DNA of 64,000 nucleotides from Alphaproteobacteria bacterium. GTDB taxonomy: Bacteria > Pseudomonadota > Alphaproteobacteria > UBA9219. The notes beneath the pieces are model-generated. The model was not told the DNA's origin. It worked only from the letters and a program-made list of their open reading frames with translations, and did not search any database. The stretch spans positions 1 through 64,000 of the forward strand of contig JAGWIK010000005.1 in NCBI GenBank assembly GCA_028866275.1. The letters are read 5' to 3'. Made by a program: the position numbers and the translations under genes. Below are positions 46,178 through 55,029 of the stretch, piece after piece. Within the stretch, counting starts at the first letter, position 1. Every line of letters begins with the position of its first letter.

Positions 46178-46988
46178 CTTCTTTTCTTTGCGCCAGAAGC
46201 GTCATGATCTCCGCCGCCGTTTCTTCAATCGACCGGCGCGATACGTCGATCACGGGACAGCCGAGGCGGGCAAAGAACCGCCGCGCTTCTTGCAATTCCT
46301 CGCGCACTTTTTCCGGATCGACATAGGATGTTTCCCGGTTTTCGCTTAACAGATGCAAGCGATTGCGGCGAATGGCGACAAGACTGTCGGCGTCTTTGGT
46401 CAGGCCGACGATCAACGGTTTTTTCAATTGCTTCAATTCGTCCGGCATCAGATGGCCGGGGACGAAAGGAATATTGGCGGCGCGAATGCCGCGTCCGGCC
46501 AGATAAACGCATGTCGGGGTTTTCGACGTGCGCGAGACGCCCAGAATCACCACATCGGCGTCTTGCAGCCGGTCGATGCCGTGGCCGTCATCCTGCGCCA
46601 GAGCGAAATCCATCGCATCGATACGGGCGAAATAGCCTTCGTCCAGAATATGCTGGCGCCCCGGCATATGGCTTGGATTCTTTCCGAACAGGGCCGCCAT
46701 GCCCGCCAGCACGGGCCGCAAGACGGATACGCAGGGAATGTCATTGTCGCGGCAGAAGCTTTCCAGCTGCGCCCGCAATTCCTCATCCACGAATGTGTAA
46801 AGCACAAGACCGCGGTTTTTTTGTATGCCGTCGATCACGGTTTGAAGCAGCCGCGGCGACCGTATCATGTTCCAGACATGTTCGCGGCATTCGACATCGC
46901 TGAATTGCGCCAGACAGGCGCGCGACATCGCCGCAATGGTTTCGCCGGTCGAATCCGACACCAGATGAAGATGAAAATCGACGGTCAT
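46152..46988 (-). CDS. ppsR: PEP synthase / pyruvate-phosphate dikinase regulatory protein (DUF299)
   Basis: This bifunctional kinase/pyrophosphorylase controls phosphoenolpyruvate synthase or pyruvate phosphate dikinase. The 278-residue protein starts with [20 protein letters not shown]. It has the ATP-binding loop [21 protein letters not shown] (in part) and the closing [12 protein letters not shown]. It is divergent from hemE, with the origin-like spacer between, the arrangement known at the replication origins of Caulobacter and Rickettsia (RP001 is this family, as I recall). Confidence 0.93.
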   Translation of the reverse strand: MTVDFHLHLVSDSTGETIAAMSRACLAQFSDVECREHVWNMIRSPRLLQTVIDGIQKNRGLVLYTFVDEELRAQLESFCRDNDIPCVSVLRPVLAGMAALFGKNPSHMPGRQHILDEGYFARIDAMDFALAQDDGHGIDRLQDADVVILGVSRTSKTPTCVYLAGRGIRAANIPFVPGHLMPDELKQLKKPLIVGLTKDADSLVAIRRNRLHLLSENRETSYVDPEKVREELQEARRFFARLGCPVIDVSRRSIEETAAEIMTLLAQRKEAISQSGSL

Positions 46989-47188
46989 GTGCTGGGTGTT
47001 ATTTCTTCAGGAACTTTTAATCGAAAAGCGGGGATAGTGGGGATAAGTCAATCTTTATGCGTGGCGTCTTTTTTTGGTACCCGTTGCCGCTTTCTTATCC
47101 CACAACAGAAACAAGCGGGAGAAAATTTTCATCCTGTTCGTGAAAAACGGGGATAAAACGGCTTCTCTTTTTTTCCTTATTTTCCCCG

Positions 47189-47197
47189 TTATTCACA
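47189..47197 (+). promoter_or_regulatory. DnaA box TTATTCACA
   Basis: The sequence fits the DnaA consensus TTWTNCACA exactly. It lies 18 bases before the first CtrA site within the candidate origin. Confidence 0.6.
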
Positions 47198-47215
47198 GAA
47201 AGGGTGGAACAATTA

Positions 47216-47230
47216 TTAAAATTGCCTTAA
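47216..47230. promoter_or_regulatory. CtrA binding site, TTAA-N7-TTAA
   Basis: TTAA-AATTGCC-TTAA is an exact match to the CtrA consensus, with the required seven-base spacer. CtrA represses origin firing in Caulobacter and also controls cell-cycle genes. Confidence 0.7.
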
Positions 47231-47373
47231 TAGATATTTACGAACAGGGTTGTCCGTTAACCGTTTATTATCAATTTAAATCATCGACAGCGAAATTCGT
47301 GGATGAAATTTGTACAATCGCTGCCTATATTTAATCCCCATTACCCCCTTGGCCAACCTACTACCTCTAACTC

Positions 47374-47388
47374 TTAATATATAATTAA
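47374..47388. promoter_or_regulatory. CtrA binding site, TTAA-N7-TTAA, next to hemE
   Basis: TTAA-TATATAA-TTAA is a second exact match, ending ten bases before the hemE start and before its ribosome site (TAAGGA). Such placement would block hemE transcription as well as acting on the origin. Confidence 0.68.
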
Positions 47389-47398
47389 GAAGTAAGGA

Positions 47399-48436
47399 AT
47401 GCGCGTGGACAAAACCCGTAAACCCCTTCTCGACGTGCTTCGCGGCGAGGTTCCCGAACGACTTCCCATTTGGCTGATGCGGCAAGCGGGCCGCTATCTT
47501 CCTGAATATCGGGATTTAAGGGCTAAATCTAAAAATTTCCTTAACATGTGTTTGACGCCGGCGCTTGCCACCGAAATCACGATGCAACCCATCCGCCGGT
47601 TTGGCATGGATGGCGCCATTCTATTCGCCGACATTCTTCTGATTCCGATGGCCTTGGGCCTGTCTTTGGATTTCCGCGAAGGCGAAGGCCCGGTCTTGCA
47701 GCGTGTCGCCAGCCGCGACGATCTTATGGGCCTGACTTATAACCCGGACAAAGTATTGCCGGTTTTCGAAACTGTGCGTCGCGTTAAAAACACGATGCCG
47801 GAAAAAACGGCGCTTATCGGATTCTGCGGCGCGCCCTGGACCGTCGCTTGTTATATGATCGACGGCAACAGCAAAAACGATTTTACCGCCGCCAAAGAAT
47901 GGGTGCGCGAAAAACCGCAGGATCTTGACGCGCTGATCGCCATACTGATCGACGCCAGTGAAAAATACCTGTCCGCGCAAATCGAAGCCGGGGCCGAAGC
48001 GGTGCAAATTTTCGACAGCTGGGCTGGATTGATTTCCGGTGACGATTTTACCCGCTTCATCATCGGCCCCACACGGGAACTTGTCAGCCGTATCAAGAAA
48101 AACTATCCCGACATTCCGATCATCGGCTTTCCCCGTGAAGCCGGCGATGATTACGAACCCTATATCCGCCAAACCGGCGTCGACGCCCTGAGCATCGATA
48201 CCAAGGTCGATATTCAATGGGCGAAACGGCAATTACAGCCCGTCAAACCATTGCAAGGCAATCTCGATCCCGATCTTCTGGTGCGCGGCGGCGAGGATAT
48301 GAAAAATGCGGCTCGCCACATCATATCCACGCTGGGCCCGCGCCATATCTTCAATCTGGGCCACGGCGTCGTGCCGCAAACCCCGCCGGAGCATGTCGCC
48401 GAACTGGTTTCCATCATCAGGAATTTTTCCGCATGA
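47399..48436 (+). CDS. hemE: Uroporphyrinogen decarboxylase
   Basis: HemE converts uroporphyrinogen III to coproporphyrinogen III in heme synthesis. The 345-residue protein has the signature RLPIWLMRQAGRYLPEYR near residue 22 and FCGAPWTVACYMIDG, plus GNLDPDLLVRGG. The length is typical. hemH starts in the same ATGA as its stop, then hemJ and rho follow, an arrangement seen in many alphaproteobacteria. Confidence 0.97.
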   Translation: MRVDKTRKPLLDVLRGEVPERLPIWLMRQAGRYLPEYRDLRAKSKNFLNMCLTPALATEITMQPIRRFGMDGAILFADILLIPMALGLSLDFREGEGPVLQRVASRDDLMGLTYNPDKVLPVFETVRRVKNTMPEKTALIGFCGAPWTVACYMIDGNSKNDFTAAKEWVREKPQDLDALIAILIDASEKYLSAQIEAGAEAVQIFDSWAGLISGDDFTRFIIGPTRELVSRIKKNYPDIPIIGFPREAGDDYEPYIRQTGVDALSIDTKVDIQWAKRQLQPVKPLQGNLDPDLLVRGGEDMKNAARHIISTLGPRHIFNLGHGVVPQTPPEHVAELVSIIRNFSA

Positions 48437-49425
48437 CAAAAACAGCCGTTATTTTGTTCAATCTCGGCGGGCCGGACGCGCAAGAGTCCGTCCGCCCGTT
48501 TTTATTCAACCTGTTCAACGATGAAGCCATTATCCGCGTGCCGCAACCGTTGCGCTGGTTTATCGCCACGATGATCTCATCACGACGCGCCCCCATCGCC
48601 CGCGCTATTTACAAACAAATGGGCGGCGGATCGCCGATCATGCCCAACACGCAGGCGCAGGCAGATGCGCTGGAAAACGCGCTTAATGAAAAATCATCGA
48701 CCCGCTATAAATGCTTTATCGCCATGCGGTACTGGCACCCGTTCGCCGGCGAAGCCGCGCGGGCGGTCAAGGATTATGGTCCGGATAACATCATCCTGTT
48801 ACCGCTTTACCCGCAATTTTCGACGACGACGACGCAATCTTCCTTCAAGGATTGGCATCGGGCCGCCGCCAAGGCCGGCATCGCCGCGCCGACCCAAAGC
48901 ATCTGTTGCTATCCGCAACTGGACGGGTTCGTTTCCGCGCTGGCCGCCGCCATTCGCCCTGTTTACGCCGAGGCGCAAAAATACGGCGCGCCGCGCATCC
49001 TTTTTTCCGCGCATGGCTTGCCGGAAAAAATTGTCAAGGCGGGCGACCCTTATGCCGATCAATGCGCCGCGACGGCCGACGCGTTAAGGCGCGCCCTTGC
49101 CGTCGACAAACGCGACAGCGTTTTATGTTTTCAAAGCCGCGTCGGCCCGTTGAAATGGATCGGGCCGTCAACCGACGACGAAGTGCGCCGCGCGGGACGC
49201 GACAAGGTGCCGCTGGTCGTCGTGCCCATCGCCTTTGTGTCGGATCATTCGGAAACCTTGGTCGAAATCAATATCGAATACCGCCATCTGGCCGCGCAAG
49301 GCGGCGCGCCCTTTTTCGGTTTCGTGCCTGCGGTCGGTGCCGCGCCCGCATTCATCGACGGGCTGGCGCAGCTGGTGCGTCAGGGCTGCAAAAATTGCGA
49401 TTGCGCTTTCGCCGCCAAAACGTAA
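48433..49425 (+). CDS. hemH: Ferrochelatase
   Basis: HemH inserts iron into protoporphyrin IX. The 330-residue protein from the ATG overlapping the hemE stop (ATGA) starts TKTAVILFNLGGPDAQESV. It carries GGGSPIMPNTQAQADALE, the metal-ligand segment LFSAHGLPEKI, and FQSRVGPLKWIGPSTDDEV. Its C-terminus QGCKNCDCAF has a few cysteines but no clear iron-sulfur motif. The frame from 48217 runs back into hemE. Confidence 0.96.
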   Translation: MTKTAVILFNLGGPDAQESVRPFLFNLFNDEAIIRVPQPLRWFIATMISSRRAPIARAIYKQMGGGSPIMPNTQAQADALENALNEKSSTRYKCFIAMRYWHPFAGEAARAVKDYGPDNIILLPLYPQFSTTTTQSSFKDWHRAAAKAGIAAPTQSICCYPQLDGFVSALAAAIRPVYAEAQKYGAPRILFSAHGLPEKIVKAGDPYADQCAATADALRRALAVDKRDSVLCFQSRVGPLKWIGPSTDDEVRRAGRDKVPLVVVPIAFVSDHSETLVEINIEYRHLAAQGGAPFFGFVPAVGAAPAFIDGLAQLVRQGCKNCDCAFAAKT

Positions 49426-49434
49426 AGTACGGCC

Positions 49435-49896
49435 ATGCCTTACATCTGGATCAAAGCCTTGCATGTTATTGCCGTCATCAGCTGGATGGCGGGCATGCTG
49501 TATCTGCCGCGTTTGTTCGTCTATCACACGCAGGCCAAACCCGGATCCGACCTGTCGGAAACATTGAAAATCATGGAACGGCGCCTGCTGCGCTATATCA
49601 TGAACCCGGCGATGATCGTCAGCTTTGCCACCGGCTTTGCCATGCTGGAAACGAACGACGCGTTAAAGGCCCAGCTGTTCATGCATATCAAAATGGTTTC
49701 CGTGCTGGCGATGGCCGGCGTGCACGGCATGCTGGCGCGCTATCGCCGCGCCTTCGCCGAAGACCGCAACATTCATTCGGGCAAATTTTACCGCATCCTG
49801 AACGAAGCCCCGACGGTTCTGATGATCGTCATCGTTATCATGATCATCGTCAAACCGTGGCAAGGCCATTATTTATGGTTAATACCTGGTTTATAA
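49435..49896 (+). CDS. hemJ: Protoporphyrinogen oxidase HemJ
   Basis: HemJ oxidises protoporphyrinogen IX to protoporphyrin IX in most alphaproteobacteria. The 153-residue membrane protein has four helices and the family motif IKALHVIAVISWMAGMLYLPRLFVYH (given in two parts), with its conserved His at about residue 10. The remaining conserved part ends MIIVKPWQGHY. It is ten bases after hemH, completing hemE-hemH-hemJ. Confidence 0.95.
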   Translation: MPYIWIKALHVIAVISWMAGMLYLPRLFVYHTQAKPGSDLSETLKIMERRLLRYIMNPAMIVSFATGFAMLETNDALKAQLFMHIKMVSVLAMAGVHGMLARYRRAFAEDRNIHSGKFYRILNEAPTVLMIVIVIMIIVKPWQGHYLWLIPGL

Positions 49897-49915
49897 GGTT
49901 TTTTCCAATAAAAGC

Positions 49916-49944
49916 TTGACCCGCGCGCGTCCTTTTGGTATAAA
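49916..49944 (+). promoter_or_regulatory. Consensus-like sigma70 promoter of rho
   Basis: TTGACC (49916-49921) and TATAAA (49939-49944) lie exactly 17 bases apart, one of the best promoter matches in the window. Transcription would start near 49951, leaving about 130 bases of leader before rho. Rho leaders are commonly used for autoregulation. Confidence 0.75.
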
Positions 49945-50083
49945 GTTCAAAATCCGGCGTGATTATTTTATCCGCTAAGCGATTTTGCAAGCGTCGGAAC
50001 CCTCCCCCCACTTGGCGAGAACGACTCCGTAAAAGCGGACTTTCGTACGCCCTTTATCTCAATACAAACGAGTGAACGATACA

Positions 50084-51460
50084 ATGACATCGACTAATTT
50101 ACGCGAATTAAAGGCCAAAACGCCGGCCGAACTCCTCGTCATGGCCGAAAAGCTCGGCATCGAAGGCGCCAGCGCGATGCGCAAGCAGGATATGCTGTTC
50201 GCCATTTTGAAAATCACCGGCGAACAGCCGAACCAGACCATTACCGGCGACGGCGTTCTGGAAGTGTTGCCGGACGGGTTCGGCTTCCTGCGTTCGCCCG
50301 AAGCGAACTATCTGCCCGGCCCCGACGATATTTACGTTTCGCCGTCACAGGTGCGCAAATTCAACCTGCGCACGGGCGACACGGTCGAAGGCGAAATCCG
50401 GTCGCCCAAGGAAGGCGAGCGTTATTTTGCCCTGCTTAAAGTCAACAAAATCAATTTCGACGAGCCGGAAAAGGCCCGCCACCGCGTCGGTTTCGACAAT
50501 CTGACGGCGCTGTATCCGACCAAGCATCTGAAACTGGAACTGCCCGATCCGACCAAGAAAGATTACACCGCGCGCATCATCGACCTGGTCGCCCCGATGG
50601 GCAAGGGCCAGCGCGGCCTTATCGTCGCGCCGCCGCGCACCGGCAAAACCGTGATGATGCAAAGCATCGCGCACGCCATCACCACCAATCATCCCGAAGT
50701 TTACCTGATCGTCCTGCTGATCGACGAACGCCCCGAAGAAGTCACGGACATGGCGCGGTCGGTCAAGGGCGAGGTTATCAGTTCGACCTTCGACGAACCG
50801 GCGACGCGCCATGTGCAGGTCGCCGAAATGGTGATCGAAAAGGCCAAGCGTCTGGTCGAACATAAACGCGACGTCGTTATTTTGCTGGACAGCATCACCC
50901 GTCTGGCCCGTGCCTATAACACCGTCGTGCCGTCGTCGGGCAAGGTCTTGACCGGCGGTGTCGACGCCAACGCGTTGCAGCGTCCGAAGCGTTTCTTCGG
51001 CGCGGCCCGCAATATCGAGGAAGGCGGGTCGTTGACCATCATCGCCACCGCCCTGATCGATACCGGCAGCCGCATGGACGAAGTCATCTTCGAAGAATTC
51101 AAGGGCACGGGTAATTCCGAACTGATCCTTGACCGCAAATTGTCCGACCGCCGCACCTTCCCTGCCATCGACATCACCAAGTCGGGCACCCGCAAGGAAG
51201 AATTGCTGGTCGACAAGGCGACCATGTCGAAAATGTGGGTTCTGCGCCGCGTGTTGCAACCGATGGGCACGACCGACGCGATGGAATTCCTGCTCGACAA
51301 GCTTAAATACGCCAAAACCAATGCCGATTTCTTTGAAAGCATGGGTTCGGGCGGCGGCGGTAACGAAAGTGGCGGCGGTTCGTCCGGCCCGACGGTTCAG
51401 CGCGCCACCATTGCGCGGCGCAGCAGTTCGTCCGGATCGACCAATTCCGACAAGGAATAG
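50084..51460 (+). CDS. rho: Transcription termination factor Rho
   Basis: This hexameric RNA helicase ends transcription. The 458-residue protein from the ATG at 50084 has the N-terminal cold-shock RNA-binding domain ([19 protein letters not shown]), the Walker A APPRTGKT, Walker [13 protein letters not shown] and the Q/R-loop region. The C-terminal 30 residues are an additional Gly/Ser-rich tail ([16 protein letters not shown]), longer than in E. coli. It follows hemJ as a separate transcription unit with its own promoter. Confidence 0.97.
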   Translation: MTSTNLRELKAKTPAELLVMAEKLGIEGASAMRKQDMLFAILKITGEQPNQTITGDGVLEVLPDGFGFLRSPEANYLPGPDDIYVSPSQVRKFNLRTGDTVEGEIRSPKEGERYFALLKVNKINFDEPEKARHRVGFDNLTALYPTKHLKLELPDPTKKDYTARIIDLVAPMGKGQRGLIVAPPRTGKTVMMQSIAHAITTNHPEVYLIVLLIDERPEEVTDMARSVKGEVISSTFDEPATRHVQVAEMVIEKAKRLVEHKRDVVILLDSITRLARAYNTVVPSSGKVLTGGVDANALQRPKRFFGAARNIEEGGSLTIIATALIDTGSRMDEVIFEEFKGTGNSELILDRKLSDRRTFPAIDITKSGTRKEELLVDKATMSKMWVLRRVLQPMGTTDAMEFLLDKLKYAKTNADFFESMGSGGGGNESGGGSSGPTVQRATIARRSSSSGSTNSDKE

Positions 51461-51566
51461 GTTCCGGCAAGGAATAAACCGTCGAGGATTGAGGCTTGCG
51501 GCGCGCGCGATTTTTCGCGACAATGCCGCCGCGATAATTCCAATCAACCGAAGACGGGTGTTTGTC

Positions 51567-52280
51567 ATGAAAAAAACCATGAAAAAGAACGCGTATGCTT
51601 TTTTGCTGTCCGGCCTTTCAATGGCCTTGCTGGTGACGATGCCGCACGGCGCCAACGCGGAGGCGGTCGTGTCGCAAACCAAGGCGGGCAGTCTGGAAAT
51701 CAGCGACGCGCACATGGTTTACAAAAAAGATTCTCTCGACATCTATCTGACCATCAAAAATACCGGCAAGGTTGACGAACAGCTGGGCGGGTTCGACACG
51801 CCGATCGCCCATGAAAATCTGGTCGAAGTCGTGGATAAAGACGGCAAGGACGTGCAGGTTCTGGCCAACGAAACCCTGCCCGCCGGCAAGGAAGTCGAAT
51901 TTTCGCGCGGCGACAAATGGCTGCGCATCGTCGGCGTCAAGGAACCGCGTGAAACCGACATTATTCCTATCAGCCTGTTTTTCCGCCGGTCGCCTAACGC
52001 CAATCTGAAACTCGCTCTGGATACGTCCGAAGCGGACAAGCATCCGACGGCGGCGCCCACGGCCTCGTCGCCGGCGCCGTCCGCACCGACCAAGGAAGAA
52101 GCCTTCGCGCCCAAGCCCAAACCCGTGCCCGCGCCGGCCAAACCCGTGGTGCCCGGCGCGCCCAAAGCCCCGGCCGCGCCTGTGCCGCCGTCGTCTTCAG
52201 CATCGACGCCTTCGGCCTCTGCGCCTGAAACGCCTGCATCCACGACGCATCATTCGTGGCTCGACTGGTTCAAGAAATAA
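51567..52280 (+). CDS. Periplasmic PCuAC-like (DUF461) protein with Pro/Ala-rich tail
   Basis: This 237-residue protein from the ATG at 51567 has a signal peptide (ending MPHGANA). A beta-sandwich domain at about 30-155 resembles PCu(A)C copper chaperones ([21 protein letters not shown] and [18 protein letters not shown]). The long C-terminal tail is rich in Pro, Ala and Ser (about 160-225). The expected copper ligands are not evident: where relatives have His and Met residues it has ENLVEVV and DKWLRIV. So a copper role is doubtful. The frame from 51129 overlaps rho and is a shadow. It overlaps queH by one base. Confidence 0.72.
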   Translation: MKKTMKKNAYAFLLSGLSMALLVTMPHGANAEAVVSQTKAGSLEISDAHMVYKKDSLDIYLTIKNTGKVDEQLGGFDTPIAHENLVEVVDKDGKDVQVLANETLPAGKEVEFSRGDKWLRIVGVKEPRETDIIPISLFFRRSPNANLKLALDTSEADKHPTAAPTASSPAPSAPTKEEAFAPKPKPVPAPAKPVVPGAPKAPAAPVPPSSSASTPSASAPETPASTTHHSWLDWFKK

Positions 52281-52939
52281 TGGGAACCGCAGGTGGAATG
52301 CCGGTAACGCGTATCGCCCTGCCCGTGCCGGGCGGGGTTGACCGCGTGTTGCTGCATTCCTGCTGCGCGCCCTGTTCGGGCGAGGTGATGGAAGCGATGC
52401 AGGCATCCGGCCTGGACATCACCATCTATTTCTATAATCCCAATATCCACCCGCGCGAAGAATATGACATCCGCAAGGAGGAAAATATCCGCTTTGCCCG
52501 GAAAATGAACATTCCCTTTATCGACGCCGATTATGACAGCGACAACTGGTTCGCCCGCGTCAAGGGGTTGGAATGGGAACCGGAACGCGGCGCGCGCTGC
52601 ACATCATGTTTCGACATGCGGTTTGAACGCACGGCGTTGTATGCGCATGAACACGGGTTTCCGCTGTTCACGTCGTGCCTTGGCATTTCGCGCTGGAAAA
52701 ATATGGAACAGATCAATGATTGCGGCCGCCGCGCCGCCGCGCGGTACGAAGGCCTGTCTTATTGGGATTATAACTGGCGCAAGGGCGGCGGAGCCAACCG
52801 CATGATCGAGATTTCCAAGCGCGAACATTTTTATCAGCAGGAATATTGCGGCTGCATCTATTCCTTGCGCGACACCAACAAACATCGCCGCGATACCGGC
52901 CGCGACAATATCGCCATCGGTCAGGTTTTTTACGAATAA
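52280..52939 (+). CDS. queH: Epoxyqueuosine reductase QueH (DUF208)
   Basis: QueH performs the last step of queuosine synthesis in tRNA and is a metal-dependent non-homologous replacement for QueG. The 219-residue protein has the conserved cysteine motifs [17 protein letters not shown] and YCGCIYS, and SREEY-like [11 protein letters not shown]. Its ATG shares one base with the stop of the previous gene (TAATG), so they are translationally linked. The frame from 52256 is eight codons longer and less likely. Confidence 0.93.
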   Translation: MGTAGGMPVTRIALPVPGGVDRVLLHSCCAPCSGEVMEAMQASGLDITIYFYNPNIHPREEYDIRKEENIRFARKMNIPFIDADYDSDNWFARVKGLEWEPERGARCTSCFDMRFERTALYAHEHGFPLFTSCLGISRWKNMEQINDCGRRAAARYEGLSYWDYNWRKGGGANRMIEISKREHFYQQEYCGCIYSLRDTNKHRRDTGRDNIAIGQVFYE

Positions 52940-52940
52940 C

Positions 52941-53978
52941 CTAAAATTCGCGCTCCACCGTGAAATTCACGATATCGAGCAACGCCTGTTTGACGGGATG
53001 TTCGCCGAACAGGCCCAACGCGTCGCGCGCGATGCAGGCGTAATGCTGAGCCCGTTCCAGCGCGTCGCGCAACGTGTTGTGACGGCGCAGCAAATCCTGG
53101 GCATGGGCCAGATCGCCGTCGCGTTGTTCGCTGTCGTCCAGCGTGCGTTTCCAGAAAGCGCGCTCCGCCTCCGACCCGCGATGAATGGCCAGAATGACGG
53201 GCAGCGTCACCTTGCCTTCGCGAAAGTCGTCGCCGACGGTTTTGCCCAGATTTTCCTGATCGGCGGTATAGTCCAGAATATCGTCCACGATCTGGAACGC
53301 GATGCCGAGATTAAGGCCGAAGGTGCGCAAGGCTTCTTCCTCCGACGAAGGGCGACCGGCAACCACCGCGCCGATGCGGCATGCCGCGGCAAACAATTCG
53401 GCGGTCTTGGCGCGCACGACTTCCAGATAGGCTTGTTCGCTGGTGGTGCTGTCGCCCTGCGTCGTTAATTGCAGCACTTCGCCTTCGGCAATGACGGCCG
53501 ACGCATGCGACAGAATGCGCAACACGTCGATGGATCCGTCTTCGACCATCATTTCAAACGCGCGGCTGAACAGAAAATCGCCGACCAGAACGCTGGCCTC
53601 GTTGCCGAACAGGGCGTTGGCCGACGGGCTGCCGCGGCGCATCGTGCTGTCATCCACCACATCGTCATGCAACAACGTCGCGGTATGGATGAATTCGACG
53701 CAGGAGGCGAGCTTGATATGCCGTTGCCCCTGATAGCCGCACAGCCGCGCCGCCGCCAGCGTCAATACGGGGCGCATGCGTTTGCCGCCCGCCGCGATCA
53801 AATGCCCGGCCAATTGGGGGATCATCGCCACGCGGCTTTCCATGCGTTGGATGATAAGCTGGTTGACGGCGGCCATATCGTCGGCGACCAGCGCGGCCAG
53901 CGTATCGAGCGCGGCGGTTTTGCGGCGGCGCGGCGGTTGTTCAAGGGGAATGATGGTGGCCATGACGGGGCTGGGCAT
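52941..53978 (-). CDS. ispB: Long-chain polyprenyl diphosphate synthase (octaprenyl/decaprenyl)
   Basis: This enzyme builds the side chain of ubiquinone. The 345-residue prenyltransferase has both Asp-rich metal motifs, LLHDDVVDDSTMRRG and IVDDILDYTAD, and GNEASVLVGDFLFSRAF. The size and sequence are typical of alphaproteobacterial octaprenyl/decaprenyl synthases. The chain length is not readable by eye. A start five codons later (53963) is possible. The end lies next to the converging queH. Confidence 0.92.
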   Translation of the reverse strand: MPSPVMATIIPLEQPPRRRKTAALDTLAALVADDMAAVNQLIIQRMESRVAMIPQLAGHLIAAGGKRMRPVLTLAAARLCGYQGQRHIKLASCVEFIHTATLLHDDVVDDSTMRRGSPSANALFGNEASVLVGDFLFSRAFEMMVEDGSIDVLRILSHASAVIAEGEVLQLTTQGDSTTSEQAYLEVVRAKTAELFAAACRIGAVVAGRPSSEEEALRTFGLNLGIAFQIVDDILDYTADQENLGKTVGDDFREGKVTLPVILAIHRGSEAERAFWKRTLDDSEQRDGDLAHAQDLLRRHNTLRDALERAQHYACIARDALGLFGEHPVKQALLDIVNFTVEREF

Positions 53979-53998
53979 GAGGGGTTGGGATAGGCCTG

Positions 53999-54028
53999 TT
54001 TGTTAACACAGGGTTTGTTAACACAGGG
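53999..54028. repeat. Perfect tandem repeat, two 15-bp units, upstream of ispB
   Basis: TTTGTTAACACAGGG occurs twice in a row (53999-54013 and 54014-54028). Together with the preceding CCTG it forms an imperfect palindrome around GTTAAC. Placed 20 bases before the start of ispB, it could be an operator or just slipped-strand duplication. Confidence 0.65.
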
Positions 54029-54071
54029 ACGGATGGAAGAAAATCACTCTTTGCCATCGTTATCGACGGGG

Positions 54072-54752
54072 TCAGGACAGCGCAGGATAGCCTACCCTTT
54101 CGCGCCAGCAATTGATCCATCTTTTCGTGCGATCGGGCAAAAAGAACAAAGCCGGAGCATGCAGCCACGGCTGTTCGGGCTCGTCCTCACAAAACGGCTT
54201 GGCGATTTTTAACAAATCTGCGGCCAGTTCGTAATATGCGTTTGTCGCCGTATGGGCGAAAACCGGCGCATCGTCATTGTCGTCCGCCATATAGGCGGCA
54301 CGCGATCTGATCCGTTTAACCTGGGCCTTGAGCGCCCCAAGGCCCCGGGTATTTCTGGTCGTGATAGGATAGAGCAGCGCCCCGGCGACCAGATCGTCGC
54401 ATTCGAGCCGGCGTATGACATCCAGCATGTTGTGAGCATTATGCGTCGCGACCGAAAGCCGTTGCGCCGTATCGACGCGCCGGGCCGATATGCCGTGCGT
54501 GGGCGCTCTGCGCGTTCTTGTTTTTTCCGTTAAATTCTCAATATCGGCCAGAAGAACCTGCGCGGCGCGGCGGAACGCGATATAGGCTTCCTCGGGCGTA
54601 GGGAGGAAGTCGATATCTTCCGGTATTAATTCCGTTACTGTCGCGTCGCATTCCTCATCGCAGCCTTCATAGTATCTGGCCAGCAGATGATCGATAGCTT
54701 CGTCGGCGTCGATGGACGCGCTGAGTTTTCGCGTGGATAATCTTTGGGCCAT
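54072..54752 (-). CDS. Hypothetical protein
   Basis: This 226-residue soluble protein is acidic at the start (DEAIDHLLARYYEGCDEECDATVTELIPE), mostly helical, and lacks signal and membrane segments. Segments such as PTPEEAYIAFRRAAQVLLADIENL and TATNAYYELAADLLKIAKPF suggest a helical bundle. I recognise no family. It stands alone between ispB and DUF1192, and upstream are only about 85 bases before the next gene. Confidence 0.6.
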   Translation of the reverse strand: MAQRLSTRKLSASIDADEAIDHLLARYYEGCDEECDATVTELIPEDIDFLPTPEEAYIAFRRAAQVLLADIENLTEKTRTRRAPTHGISARRVDTAQRLSVATHNAHNMLDVIRRLECDDLVAGALLYPITTRNTRGLGALKAQVKRIRSRAAYMADDNDDAPVFAHTATNAYYELAADLLKIAKPFCEDEPEQPWLHAPALFFLPDRTKRWINCWRERVGYPALS

Positions 54753-54837
54753 AAAAATAAGTTCTGGAAAAAATTTAATGCGGCATTTTATCTATAAATC
54801 CCCGTTCAAACAAGGTTCTTCATATCCGCGTCACGCT

Positions 54838-55029
54838 TTAACCTTTACCAAACAACCCCTCAATCCCCGCTTTGTGGGCCTGTTTCTTGGCAATCGCCTC
54901 GTCGGCGCGGACAATTTCGGCCTCCAGCGCGGCGATATACTCTTCCAGTTCATGCACCGACATATTTTGCAGGTCGCGCGGTTTCGCCTTGCCGGGCCGC
55001 GGTTCAAATTCGTCCGGGTTAATCATCAT
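54838..55029 (-). CDS. DUF1192 family protein
   Basis: This 63-residue protein carries the compact DUF1192 pattern: a Pro/Arg-rich start, then MSVHELEEYIAALEAEIVRADEAIAKKQAHKAG (split here), a short coiled coil. The family is found in alphaproteobacteria and its function is unknown. It overlaps the end of the hemY-like gene by 11 bases, so it is probably the last gene of the hemC-hemD-Mic60-hemY unit. Confidence 0.8.
   Translation of the reverse strand: MMINPDEFEPRPGKAKPRDLQNMSVHELEEYIAALEAEIVRADEAIAKKQAHKAGIEGLFGKG

Larger units (their letters stand above)
46989..47398. other. Candidate chromosomal replication origin (oriC)
   Basis: This 410-base gene-free, AT-rich region lies between ppsR and hemE. 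It holds two perfect CtrA sites (47216-47230 and 47374-47388), one near-perfect DnaA box TTATTCACA (47189-47197), and three weaker DnaA-like sequences (TTATCCCCA at 47038-47046 minus, TTATCCCCG at 47148-47156 minus, and TTATCCCACA at 47095). Long T-runs and AT stretches lie around 47160-47290. In Caulobacter crescentus and Rickettsia the origin lies beside hemE in the same neighbourhood. It is also the promoter region of hemE and ppsR, so regulation of hemE is an alternative reason for the CtrA sites. Confidence 0.65.

Noticed and set aside
47074-47334. 86-codon frame between ppsR and hemE
   Set aside because: It lies in the AT-rich origin-like spacer, covers a DnaA box and a CtrA site, and has no family similarity.
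47189-47388. Reading the CtrA sites as ordinary AT-rich chance
   Set aside because: Exact TTAA-N7-TTAA twice within 175 bases, beside a DnaA box and in the known origin neighbourhood, makes chance less likely, though not impossible.
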